Assembly (NCBI RefSeq): GCF_007474605.1
Contig: NZ_VHKL01000002.1
Location: forward strand, 531,510-595,509
Direction: 5' to 3'
DNA from: Rhodoligotrophos appendicifer
GTDB taxonomy: Bacteria; Pseudomonadota; Alphaproteobacteria; Rhizobiales; Im1
DNA: 64,000 nt
Shown: one piece after another, positions 43,103 to 51,293 of the stretch
Layout of the letters: each line of letters begins with the position of its first letter
Numbering within the stretch: position 1 is the stretch's first letter
Notes under the pieces: generated by a model
The model's database searches: none
What the model was told of the DNA's origin: nothing
The model's input: the letters and a program-made list of their open reading frames with translations, nothing else
Made by a program: the position numbers and the translations under genes

Positions 43103-44827
43103 ATGATCCTTTATTCGAAGTGTCTACTTCTAGCTATGGCCATGAGTGTGGGGGTAATTTTACCCTCGACGTCAGGTTTTGCAGACGTTCAAACACAGGA
43201 ACCTAAATCAGCCTCAGGCAATTATCTTGCCGGACAGTTTGCATCACAGACCCGCGATGTAAGCTACGCAGCGGAGTATTTTTCCAACGCCCTGAAGCAG
43301 GACCCTCAGAATGCGTTGTTGCTAGAGCGGGCATTTGTCGCTGAACTTTCAGTCGGAAACATTCCTCGGGCCGAAGTCCTGGCAGAACAGCTAATCAAAA
43401 TAAACTCCAGGCATCGCTTGGCGCACATTGTCTTGGGATTGAGCGATCTTAGAAACGGAAGAGAACCTGCCGCACGCGCACATTTCGAGAAGTCTTCCTA
43501 TACACCCATAGGAGAGCTTACCAGTGGTTTGCTCACGGCCTGGAGTTACGTTTCAGAAAATAAGATAAGGGAAGCTACTGAGGCGCTTGATATTCTTGAT
43601 CGAAATGAATCGTTCGGAATTTATAAAACCTTTCATGAAGCTCTCATTTCGGACATTTCTGGCAGCAATGCTAAGGCGGGCGCCCTTTATCAGAAGGCGT
43701 TCGACGAATCGTCAAACTCACTGCGCGTTGTGGAGGCTTATGGAAACTTCCTTGAGAGGCATGGGCAGACATCTAAGGCCAGAGAAGTCTATGAAGGGTT
43801 TTTAAATGCGTCTCCTGGGCATCCCGTAATAGAGCAAGCCCTTGTAGATTCAGAACGAGGGACCACGAAGCCCTTTATTGGAAATGCAAAAGACGGAGCA
43901 GCCGAGGCACTTTTTGGTCTGGCCAGTGCCCTAACGGATGAATCCGGGATCGATTTGGCGCTGACATACTCTCGTCTCACCCTTAGCCTGAAGCCAGGAC
44001 TGACCGTTGCACAAACTCTACTCGGTGACATTTTCGAGAGCATGAAGCAATACAGACTGGCCATTGAGGCTTATGAGAAGGTGCCGGCCTCGTCACCGCT
44101 TCGGACAAATGCAGATATTAGAATTGCCGTTGATCTCAATGAAATGGAGCGTGCGGACGACGCTAGGGTTCGGCTCGAAAGAATTATAGAACGTGAGCCT
44201 ACAAATTACGAAGCGCTGGTGACCTTGGGCAACATTCTTAGAAATGGTTCAAAATTTGAGGACGCAGCCAAATATTATACTGCCGCCTTGTCTACGGTTA
44301 AGGAAGTCACACGACGAAATTGGTCAGTTCTTTACTTCCGAGGAATTTGTTATGAGCGCTCCAAGCAGTGGCAGCAAGCGGAAGCAGATTTTTTGGCGGC
44401 GTTGAACTTGGAGCCTGACCAACCTCTTGTGCTGAATTATCTTGGCTACTCGTGGATCGAACAAGATAAGAATATTGATAGGGCCTTCACCATGATCCAG
44501 AAGGCTGTAGAGCAACGGCCGAACGATGGCTACATTATCGACAGCTTGGGATGGGCTTATTTCAAGCAGGGGGACTACGCCCGTGCGGTGGAGGAGCTTG
44601 AGCGGGCGATCGAATTTCAACCTGACGATGCCGCTATAAATGATCATCTTGGCGACGCTTACTGGAAGGTAGGGAGAAAGATTGAAGCTAAATTCCAGTG
44701 GAGACATGCGAAGGATAGCAAACCCGATGATCAGTTGCTAAAATCCATCGAAGAGAAGCTTAACAACGGTCTGAAGGAAGAGCCCACACCTTCTGTTGCA
44801 TCTCCGACAATAGAGAAGCGCACTTAG
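43103..44827 (+). CDS. Exported tetratricopeptide repeat protein
   Basis: This 574-residue protein starts with a signal peptide (hydrophobic run to about residue 25, cut near GFA-DV) and then is almost all TPR-like helical repeats (clear units include AAEYFSNALKQDPQNALLL near the start, and YYTAALSTV, AEADFLAALNLEPDQPLVL and AVEELERAIEFQPDDAAI near the end). Proteins of this kind occur upstream of ispE in many Hyphomicrobiales. The function is unknown; a scaffold role in the periplasm or at the outer membrane is an inference. ATG 43103 has AGGAG about 10 bases upstream. Confidence 0.88.
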   Translation: MILYSKCLLLAMAMSVGVILPSTSGFADVQTQEPKSASGNYLAGQFASQTRDVSYAAEYFSNALKQDPQNALLLERAFVAELSVGNIPRAEVLAEQLIKINSRHRLAHIVLGLSDLRNGREPAARAHFEKSSYTPIGELTSGLLTAWSYVSENKIREATEALDILDRNESFGIYKTFHEALISDISGSNAKAGALYQKAFDESSNSLRVVEAYGNFLERHGQTSKAREVYEGFLNASPGHPVIEQALVDSERGTTKPFIGNAKDGAAEALFGLASALTDESGIDLALTYSRLTLSLKPGLTVAQTLLGDIFESMKQYRLAIEAYEKVPASSPLRTNADIRIAVDLNEMERADDARVRLERIIEREPTNYEALVTLGNILRNGSKFEDAAKYYTAALSTVKEVTRRNWSVLYFRGICYERSKQWQQAEADFLAALNLEPDQPLVLNYLGYSWIEQDKNIDRAFTMIQKAVEQRPNDGYIIDSLGWAYFKQGDYARAVEELERAIEFQPDDAAINDHLGDAYWKVGRKIEAKFQWRHAKDSKPDDQLLKSIEEKLNNGLKEEPTPSVASPTIEKRT

Positions 44828-44869
44828 AGGCGCTCGACGCGCTCGATACGCAAGAAGAGGGGATGTCTC

Positions 44870-45760
44870 GTGGAGACGAGCTTTGCATCAGACGTAACCT
44901 TTTGTCGGGCTGTCAATGAAATTGCCGCGGCAAAGATCAATTTGTCCTTACATGTCGTGGGGCGGCGGGAAGATGGATATCATCTTCTTGAAAGTCTGGT
45001 TGCGTTCACTTCTCTTGGAGATGAGCTTTATTTAGAGCGACACACATCCCTTGAACTAAAGATTACGGGGCCGTTTAGCGGAAATCTCACGTCTGGTGAT
45101 GATAATTTGATCCTTAGGGCTGCACGTGCCCAGGGCGTGAATAATCTAAAAGTCACTTTGAACAAGAGACTGCCGGTTGCCGCTGGGTTGGGCGGTGGAT
45201 CTGCTGACGCTGCAGCCGCTCTGCGGGGAATGCACGTCTTGGGATATGGCAAGCAGGTCTCGAACAGCGGAGAGTTGGCCATGAGCTTGGGTGCAGATGT
45301 GCCGATCTGCCTACGCTCCAAAGCGTGCTTCATGCGAGGTATCGGAGACCAAATTGAGGAGGTCCCAGATCTCCCAAAGGTTTCGATCCTGCTTGTTAAC
45401 CCCATGATTGAGGTGTCCACCGCGACTGTGTTCAAAAATCTGCATTTGGAAATCGGGGAGGGAGTCGGGGGCAATCATCCATCACTCCCGACTAGGGGTT
45501 GGGACAGCGCTCATGCTTTAAGTGACTACCTCCTAGCCTGCCGCAACGATTTAGAGCAACCAGCTCTTTCAATTGCGCCAGATATTGGTGTCCTGCTGGC
45601 GCTTATGCGAAGACTGCCGGGCTGTCTGATGGCAAGAATGTCGGGCAGTGGCGCCACATGTTTCGCTCTGTTCGCGGAGGCGGGTGAGGCGATGCTTGCT
45701 GAACGGGAAATCCTCACTGTGCATCCCAGATGGTGGACTATGAGTAGTCAACTATCCTAA
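44870..45760 (+). CDS. ispE: 4-diphosphocytidyl-2-C-methyl-D-erythritol kinase
   Basis: This 296-residue GHMP kinase phosphorylates CDP-ME in the MEP isoprenoid pathway. Evidence includes AAAKINLSLHVVGRREDGYHLLES at the start (two blocks), the ATP loop LPVAAGLGGGSADAAAAL near residue 105, and MSGSGATCFALF in the C-terminal half. The start is GTG 44870 with AGGGG upstream. It follows the TPR gene by 42 bases and converges on the polyprenyl synthase gene, so isoprenoid precursor and quinone-tail genes are adjacent. Confidence 0.95.
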   Translation: METSFASDVTFCRAVNEIAAAKINLSLHVVGRREDGYHLLESLVAFTSLGDELYLERHTSLELKITGPFSGNLTSGDDNLILRAARAQGVNNLKVTLNKRLPVAAGLGGGSADAAAALRGMHVLGYGKQVSNSGELAMSLGADVPICLRSKACFMRGIGDQIEEVPDLPKVSILLVNPMIEVSTATVFKNLHLEIGEGVGGNHPSLPTRGWDSAHALSDYLLACRNDLEQPALSIAPDIGVLLALMRRLPGCLMARMSGSGATCFALFAEAGEAMLAEREILTVHPRWWTMSSQLS

Positions 45761-45767
45761 GAGCATC

Positions 45768-46784
45768 CTAAAAAGCTCGTTCAATACTAAATTTCACCGC
45801 ACCATTCAGCGCAAGTTTGTGGGGACCGTCGGGGAAAATTGCCAAAGCTTCGCAAGCAATTTGTCCATAATGGCGGGCCCTCTCGACTGTGTCCGTAATG
45901 GCCCCGTATCTTTCAACCAAAAGGATTGCTTGCCGTAAATCTGAGTCCGACTGTTCACCTTTCTCCAGTGTGCGCTGCCAGAATGTCCTGTCCTTGGCAT
46001 CGCCCCGTCTATAGGCAAGGACGACGGGCAAAGTGACTTTTCCCTCGCGAAAATCATCGCCGATCTCCTTTCCCAAGGTTGACTGCATCCCGGAATAATC
46101 GAGAGCGTCATCAATCAATTGAAATGCCAGGCCCAAATTTCGACCGAAGGCTTGGAGCGCCTGTTGTTCTGCCCTTGGTCTTTCAGCGATGACAGCTCCT
46201 ACCTCAGCAGCGGCCGAGAAAAGGGCCGCGGTCTTTGCGTCAATTATGCGGAGATATGCATCTTCAGTGGTTGAAGTGTCCTTTTGAGCTTCAAGTTGGA
46301 GAACCTCACCCTCAGCGATTACTGCAGCAGCATTTGACAAGATCCTCAGCGCCTCCAACGATCGAGTCTCGACCATCATCTTGAATGCTTGGCCTAGCAA
46401 ATAGTCTCCTACAAGGACGCTGGCTTGGTTTCCCCAGATCAAGCGTGCGGTCTTCTTTCCACGACGGAGATCGCTGCCATCCACCACATCATCATGGAGA
46501 AGGGTGGCCGTGTGCATAAACTCGACTGCGGATGCAAGTTTGATATGATAATCACCCCGATACCCGCACATCTGAGCGGAGGCAATCGTCAGCATGGGGC
46601 GTAGTCGCTTTCCGCCACTGTCGATCAGGTGGCGCGCCAACTCAGGGATCATGTCCACGTCAGAATGCGCCCTCGAAACGATTGCTTCGTTCACACGAGC
46701 CATATCCGCATCAACAAGCACCAGCAGAGGGTTCAAAGAGCTCGGCCCTTCACTCCGACTCTCAAAAGCTAAAACTTCTCCCAC
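45768..46784 (-). CDS. Polyprenyl diphosphate synthase (quinone side chain)
   Basis: This 338-residue trans-prenyltransferase builds the long isoprenoid tail of ubiquinone. The first aspartate-rich motif is DDVVDGSDLRRGKKT near residue 96 and the second is DDALDYSG near 225; the IPP-binding GGKRLRPML is near 55. In Hyphomicrobiales the product is normally decaprenyl diphosphate (Q10), but chain length cannot be read safely from the sequence. It is divergent from the DUF2007 gene and converges on ispE with only 7 bases between stops. Confidence 0.93.
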   Translation of the reverse strand: MGEVLAFESRSEGPSSLNPLLVLVDADMARVNEAIVSRAHSDVDMIPELARHLIDSGGKRLRPMLTIASAQMCGYRGDYHIKLASAVEFMHTATLLHDDVVDGSDLRRGKKTARLIWGNQASVLVGDYLLGQAFKMMVETRSLEALRILSNAAAVIAEGEVLQLEAQKDTSTTEDAYLRIIDAKTAALFSAAAEVGAVIAERPRAEQQALQAFGRNLGLAFQLIDDALDYSGMQSTLGKEIGDDFREGKVTLPVVLAYRRGDAKDRTFWQRTLEKGEQSDSDLRQAILLVERYGAITDTVERARHYGQIACEALAIFPDGPHKLALNGAVKFSIERAF

Positions 46785-46936
46785 AAAACCTCCGTGTGGC
46801 TGTTTGGTAGCGACATTAGGAGCGCCTGAAAGTGAGGGTCAAGCGTGACTGTTGGCCGCTTCAATCGCCTTTAATAACATGGTTCATCAGAATTGTGATG
46901 GATAGGTACATTTCACAGTTTCAAGAGGGCAGAAAA

Positions 46937-47143
46937 ATGCGTGAGGTGTTGCGCTCAAATGACCTGGTGGTGATCTCCTTTGCAAGTTCACTCCTCACAA
47001 ACGCAGACATTGAACATGTGGTGTTTGATTCCAACATGAGCAGCGTAGAGGGCAGCTTGGGTGTTCTGCCTCGCCGCTTAATGGTAAGCGATGATCGATT
47101 CGATGAGGCAAAATCGTGGCTTAGTATGGCGGGTATTGAATGA
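46937..47143 (+). CDS. DUF2007 domain small protein
   Basis: This 68-residue protein matches DUF2007 (REVLRSNDLVVISFA, then VLPRRLMVSDDRFDEA), a small domain related to signal-transducing PII-like folds and thought to bind partners. I chose ATG 46937, with AAGAGGG at good spacing, rather than the open frame's start at 46832. It overlaps the start of the methyltransferase gene by four bases (ATGA). The DUF2007 plus methyltransferase pair is common in alphaproteobacteria, which suggests a joint role not yet defined. Confidence 0.87.
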   Translation: MREVLRSNDLVVISFASSLLTNADIEHVVFDSNMSSVEGSLGVLPRRLMVSDDRFDEAKSWLSMAGIE

Positions 47144-47925
47144 CCGCCGATCAAATCCTTGGCGATTTTAATCCCCACCCAGTCAGCCAAGATTATTTTC
47201 TGAATGGTGCGGTTTCAGCATTTCAGCCAAAACAGGGATATCGAGCGGGCATGGATGCCGTTTTTCTGGCATCGGCTGTTCGGCCTAAACCTGGAGAACA
47301 TGTGCTTGAGGCAGGTATGGGCGTTGGCGTGCCTTCGCTCTGCCTCGCACATCGGATGCCGAAAATATTAATAACCGGGATCGAGCAGTCGCAATTTTAC
47401 TCGCAACTGGCGCAAAAGAACATCATGGAGAACAACTGCAATGGGCGGGTCCAGGTCATTTGTGCAGATTTCCACGTCGCAATTAGAGGTGGAGGAGTCT
47501 TGGCCGAGCAACTGGAGGGATTCGATCACGCATTTGCCAATCCTCCCTTCTATGATGAAGACAGGGGCAGCCAGTCGTCACTAGACTTGAGGCGAGCAGC
47601 TCGCAATATGCCTGCAAAAGACCTGCTCTACTGGGTCAAGGCCCTGACAGCGTTGGTGCGGCCCGGTGGCACGGTAACGCTGATACATCGCCCAGAGCAT
47701 CTCCATTCTCTTCTGACGGCGTGCGGCAGGACGCTAGGGAATGTTCAGATTGCTCCCTTGTACCCACGCGTTGGAGCTTCAGCTTCTCGAATAATATTTC
47801 AGGCGACCAAAGGAAGCGGTGCGCCCCTAAAGCTATTGCAGGGCTTGGTTTTGCACAGTGAGGACAACCAGTATACTGCGGGCGCTGACAGAATCCTTCG
47901 CCATGCAGACGCGTTTCCCTGGTGA
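47140..47925 (+). CDS. tRNA1(Val) (adenine-N6)-methyltransferase-like protein
   Basis: This 261-residue Rossmann methyltransferase has the SAM-binding block VLEAGMGVGVPSLCLA near residue 57 and the N6-adenine catalytic motif NPPF in HAFANPPFYDEDRG near residue 135. The FLNGAVSAFQPKQGYRAGMDAVFLA start resembles TrmN6/YfiC, which methylates A37 of tRNA1Val. The SAM motif has MGVG instead of the usual GTGVG/GAGVG. It overlaps the DUF2007 gene. Substrate is inferred from family only. Confidence 0.88.
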   Translation: MTADQILGDFNPHPVSQDYFLNGAVSAFQPKQGYRAGMDAVFLASAVRPKPGEHVLEAGMGVGVPSLCLAHRMPKILITGIEQSQFYSQLAQKNIMENNCNGRVQVICADFHVAIRGGGVLAEQLEGFDHAFANPPFYDEDRGSQSSLDLRRAARNMPAKDLLYWVKALTALVRPGGTVTLIHRPEHLHSLLTACGRTLGNVQIAPLYPRVGASASRIIFQATKGSGAPLKLLQGLVLHSEDNQYTAGADRILRHADAFPW

Positions 47926-48222
47926 CCTAAAGTCACTGGCGGCCTGGATCCAATCGGGTTCTGACGAAAAAGCTGTATAACATTGATTTAGCAAGGCCGC
48001 GGCGTCTCTGATCCCCCCACGGCACGAAAGTTAGATTGTCCAATTTGCTTACTACGTCCGTCTTAGGGCCGTCAGCACAACTCTTCGGAGGCCTCTGTGA
48101 GGGTGTAGCAGACGACCGTTCCGTTTCCCCCAGATGCTGGTGTGTTGGTTGACGGATGCGCTCCTTACACATAGTGTGCGGCGCACCCTTGGGTGCGCTT
48201 GACAGCTAAACATTGGCACAGC
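47926..48222. other. Non-coding gap upstream of glyQ with a perfect hairpin
   Basis: About 300 bases separate the methyltransferase gene from glyQ. A 79-codon frame on the minus strand shows no domain. In many relatives an S49 peptidase gene lies here, but I see no trace of it. At 48181-48198 GCGCACCC-TT-GGGTGCGC is a perfect 8-bp inverted repeat, 24 bases before the glyQ start. It could be a leader hairpin that influences glyQ translation. No T-box features are recognised. Confidence 0.5.
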
Positions 48223-49179
48223 ATGAGCGTATCTTTCACTTCGGAAAATTCGAATTCCAGGCTATCGCCCACAAAATCCTTTCAAGATCTGCTTCTGACG
48301 CTGCAGCTATTCTGGGCTCAACAGGGGTGCGCGATTCTTCAGCCTTACGACATGGAGGTCGGAGCCGGGACATTTCACCCTGCTACCACGCTTCGGTCTT
48401 TAGGACCGCGACCTTGGCGGGCTGCGTATGTTCAGCCTTCCCGCCGTCCTAAGGACGGACGATACGGCGAAAACCCGAACAGACTTCAGCATTATTATCA
48501 GTTTCAAGTGATAATGAAGCCGTCACCAATTGATTTCCAGGACCTGTATCTGAGAAGTCTTTACAGCATCGGGATTGATCCGCTGTTGCACGATATACGG
48601 TTTGTCGAGGACGACTGGGAAAGCCCAACGCTGGGCGCGTGGGGGCTAGGATGGGAAGTTTGGTGTGATGGAATGGAGGTCTCACAGTTCACCTACTTCC
48701 AGCAGGTTGGCGGGTATGATTGTCGACCAGTATCTGGTGAACTGACCTACGGCCTGGAGCGCTTGGCTATGTATGTGCAAGGCGTTGACAACGTATACGA
48801 CCTCAATTTCAACGGTCGTGACGGCCATGACAAAATCTGTTATGGAGAAATATTCAAGCAGGCTGAGCAAGAATTCTCTCGTTATAATTTCGAGTATGCT
48901 GACACAAATATGCTATTGGTACACTTTAATGATGCAGAAAAAGAGTGTCGATCTCTTCTAAGTTCTGGAGAAGGTGAGGCGAACCATATTCTTTGTTTGC
49001 CGGCCTATGACCAGTGTATAAAAGCTTCCCATATATTTAATATATTGGATTCTAGGGGCGTGATATCAGTGACGGATCGGCAGAGCTATATCTTGAGGGT
49101 TCGAGAATTGGCCAGGGGATGTGCAACTGCTTGGCTAAAAACGGAAGGTGGAGGTTATAGTCGCGGCTTGGAGATTTGA
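48223..49179 (+). CDS. glyQ: Glycine-tRNA ligase alpha subunit
   Basis: This 318-residue protein is the alpha subunit of the tetrameric (alpha2 beta2) bacterial glycyl-tRNA synthetase and holds the class II catalytic core. Strong blocks include [24 protein letters not shown] (in two parts near 30-50), [20 protein letters not shown] and [23 protein letters not shown] chose ATG 48223 (MSVSFTS); the frame extends to GTG 48193, which would include part of the upstream hairpin. The ribosome binding site is weak. glyS follows 4 bases later. Confidence 0.96.
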   Translation: MSVSFTSENSNSRLSPTKSFQDLLLTLQLFWAQQGCAILQPYDMEVGAGTFHPATTLRSLGPRPWRAAYVQPSRRPKDGRYGENPNRLQHYYQFQVIMKPSPIDFQDLYLRSLYSIGIDPLLHDIRFVEDDWESPTLGAWGLGWEVWCDGMEVSQFTYFQQVGGYDCRPVSGELTYGLERLAMYVQGVDNVYDLNFNGRDGHDKICYGEIFKQAEQEFSRYNFEYADTNMLLVHFNDAEKECRSLLSSGEGEANHILCLPAYDQCIKASHIFNILDSRGVISVTDRQSYILRVRELARGCATAWLKTEGGGYSRGLEI

Positions 49180-49183
49180 TCCG

Positions 49184-51262
49184 ATGCCTGAGCTTCTGAT
49201 TGAGGTTTTCTCCGAAGAGATCCCTGCACGCATGCAGCGGAAGGCCGCCGAGGATCTGAAGCGCTTAATCACAGGCGCATTGTCGGAGAACGGTCTTTCC
49301 TTCGTGAGTGCCAAGGGACTGGTCACCCCAAGGCGGTTGATCTTGGTCGTCGATGGCCTTATTTCGCGACAGCCGGACAGTTTAGAAGAGCGCAGAGGGC
49401 CGCGAACAAGCGCGCCCCCTGAAGCCCTCTCGGGCTTTCTCTCTGCGGCCGGCGTGACGCTACAAGAGTGTCGGGTAGAAAAAAGCAAACGTGGCGAATT
49501 CTACGTCGCTACAATACAGCGATCAGGCGTGCCAACTAAGAATGTCATCGCCGAATTCATGCCGCAAATCCTAAAGGACTTTCCCTGGCCCAAGTCGATG
49601 CGTTGGGGAGATGGATCTTTAAAGTGGGTGCGTCCATTGCACTCTATTCTCTGTGTATTTGACAGTGAGACTGTTCCCTTTGAAATTTCCGGCATCTCCT
49701 CCGGATCAACCACCCTTGGTCACCGCTTTCTTTCGCCCCTGTGTATCGATGTGAAGCGGTTTGATGCCTATGAACAAGCATTGAGACGGAGCAATGTTAT
49801 TATTGATCCGGACGAAAGGGAGGATTTGATCCGCCAGTCTGCTCGGGAAATGGCGCTTTCCAATGGGCTGGTACTGGTCGAAGACGAGGGGCTTATTTCA
49901 GAAAATTCTGGCCTTACAGAGTGGCCCATTATTTTGATAGGTGACTTTGACCAGAAATTTTTAGATCTACCAGAAGAGGTGATTTTAACATCACTAAGAT
50001 CCCATCAAAAATGCTTTGGAATTCGTAATAAAGACGGGTGTCTGACAAATAAATTTATTCTTGTTGCAAATATGGAGGCGTCTGACGGGGGAAGATGTAT
50101 TGTTCAAGGCAACAATAGAGTTATTTCAGCGCGCTTGTCAGACGCGAAATTTTTCTGGGATCAAGACAGAAGGACGCCTTTGAGTGCAATGGTGGAGAAG
50201 CTCAAGTACGTTCGATTTCAAGAAAAATTGGGACAGGTTTCTGATAAAGTTCAGAGAGTAGCCGTGCTGGCAGAGAATATCGCGATAGAAATTGGAATAG
50301 ATCCAGTTAAGACAAAGCTGGCGGCGGAACATTGTAAAGCTGACTTGGTATCTGGATTGGTGGGAGAATTCCCGGAGCTTCAAGGCCTCATGGGAGGCCG
50401 CTATGCCCTCGAGCAGGGGCTGGATGTAGACGTAGCATACGCGATCGCGGACCACTACCGCCCGCAGGGACCTAGAGACGCGTTGCCTCGCACCGTCTTT
50501 GGAAGTGCCGTTGCGATCGCTGATAAGCTTGATACCTTGGCGGGGTTTTGGTTCATCAATGAAAAGCCAAGTGGTTCTAAAGATCCTTATGCTCTGCGGA
50601 GGGCGGCATACGGCATAATCAGAATTATCCTGGAGGGTAACCTGAGACTCTCTTTGCTCGAATTATGCAAGAGAGCGTTATCCGTATTAGATCAGAGGCA
50701 TGAGGTAATCGATTCAGACAGAACTGACAGGTTAAGTTCTGATCTTTTTCAGTTCTTTATTGATAGATTAAAAATTTATATGCGTGATTTGGGACGCCCA
50801 CATGACCTTATTGAAGCTGTTGCGGCGATTAAATGTCAGCAAGACCTCTGGTTAATTTGGCGGAGGGTCGAATTTCTTGGTCAGTTCCTGCAGTCGGAGG
50901 ACGGTGCGGCTCTTTTAAACGGTGTGAAGCGTGCCGGGAATATTCTGAAGATTGAAGAGGCCAAAGACGGTGTGAATTATATCGCGAAGCCTGATCCAAG
51001 TCTTTTCGCGTCTGCGGAGGAACGTGAGTTATCGGAAGCAGTAGATCGTGCTGAAAAACTAACAGACTTGGCTCTGCTGTCAGAAGACCTGCAAGAAACG
51101 ATGCGCTTGCTCGCGGAATTGCGGCGGCCTGTCGACGCGTTTTTTGAGAAGGTGATCGTCAATTCCGACGACGAAAGCCTTCGCATCAATCGTCTCATGC
51201 TCTTAAATCGAGTAAGGACTCTGATGCTCCGAATTGCCGACTTCTCCAGGATTGAAAAATAA
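49184..51262 (+). CDS. glyS: Glycine-tRNA ligase beta subunit
   Basis: This 692-residue protein is the beta subunit of glycyl-tRNA synthetase, which binds tRNA. The start MPELLIEVFSEEIPARMQ is the family signature; later blocks are FPWPKSMRWGD, LPEEVILTSLRSHQKCFG and RDALPRTVFGSAVAIADKLDTL, with an HD-like region and a C-terminal anticodon-binding domain. The ATG 49184 has GGAG upstream; the frame extends into glyQ. A segment around 49,900-50,170 is visibly AT-richer than the rest. The length is normal. Confidence 0.95.
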   Translation: MPELLIEVFSEEIPARMQRKAAEDLKRLITGALSENGLSFVSAKGLVTPRRLILVVDGLISRQPDSLEERRGPRTSAPPEALSGFLSAAGVTLQECRVEKSKRGEFYVATIQRSGVPTKNVIAEFMPQILKDFPWPKSMRWGDGSLKWVRPLHSILCVFDSETVPFEISGISSGSTTLGHRFLSPLCIDVKRFDAYEQALRRSNVIIDPDEREDLIRQSAREMALSNGLVLVEDEGLISENSGLTEWPIILIGDFDQKFLDLPEEVILTSLRSHQKCFGIRNKDGCLTNKFILVANMEASDGGRCIVQGNNRVISARLSDAKFFWDQDRRTPLSAMVEKLKYVRFQEKLGQVSDKVQRVAVLAENIAIEIGIDPVKTKLAAEHCKADLVSGLVGEFPELQGLMGGRYALEQGLDVDVAYAIADHYRPQGPRDALPRTVFGSAVAIADKLDTLAGFWFINEKPSGSKDPYALRRAAYGIIRIILEGNLRLSLLELCKRALSVLDQRHEVIDSDRTDRLSSDLFQFFIDRLKIYMRDLGRPHDLIEAVAAIKCQQDLWLIWRRVEFLGQFLQSEDGAALLNGVKRAGNILKIEEAKDGVNYIAKPDPSLFASAEERELSEAVDRAEKLTDLALLSEDLQETMRLLAELRRPVDAFFEKVIVNSDDESLRINRLMLLNRVRTLMLRIADFSRIEK

Positions 51263-51293
51263 ACTTCTCAACTTGTATAAAAAGGGACATCTC

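Noticed and set aside
47933..48172. 79-codon minus-strand frame upstream of glyQ
   Set aside because: No domain and no convincing ribosome binding site; also checked as a possible peptidase remnant and no family blocks were seen.
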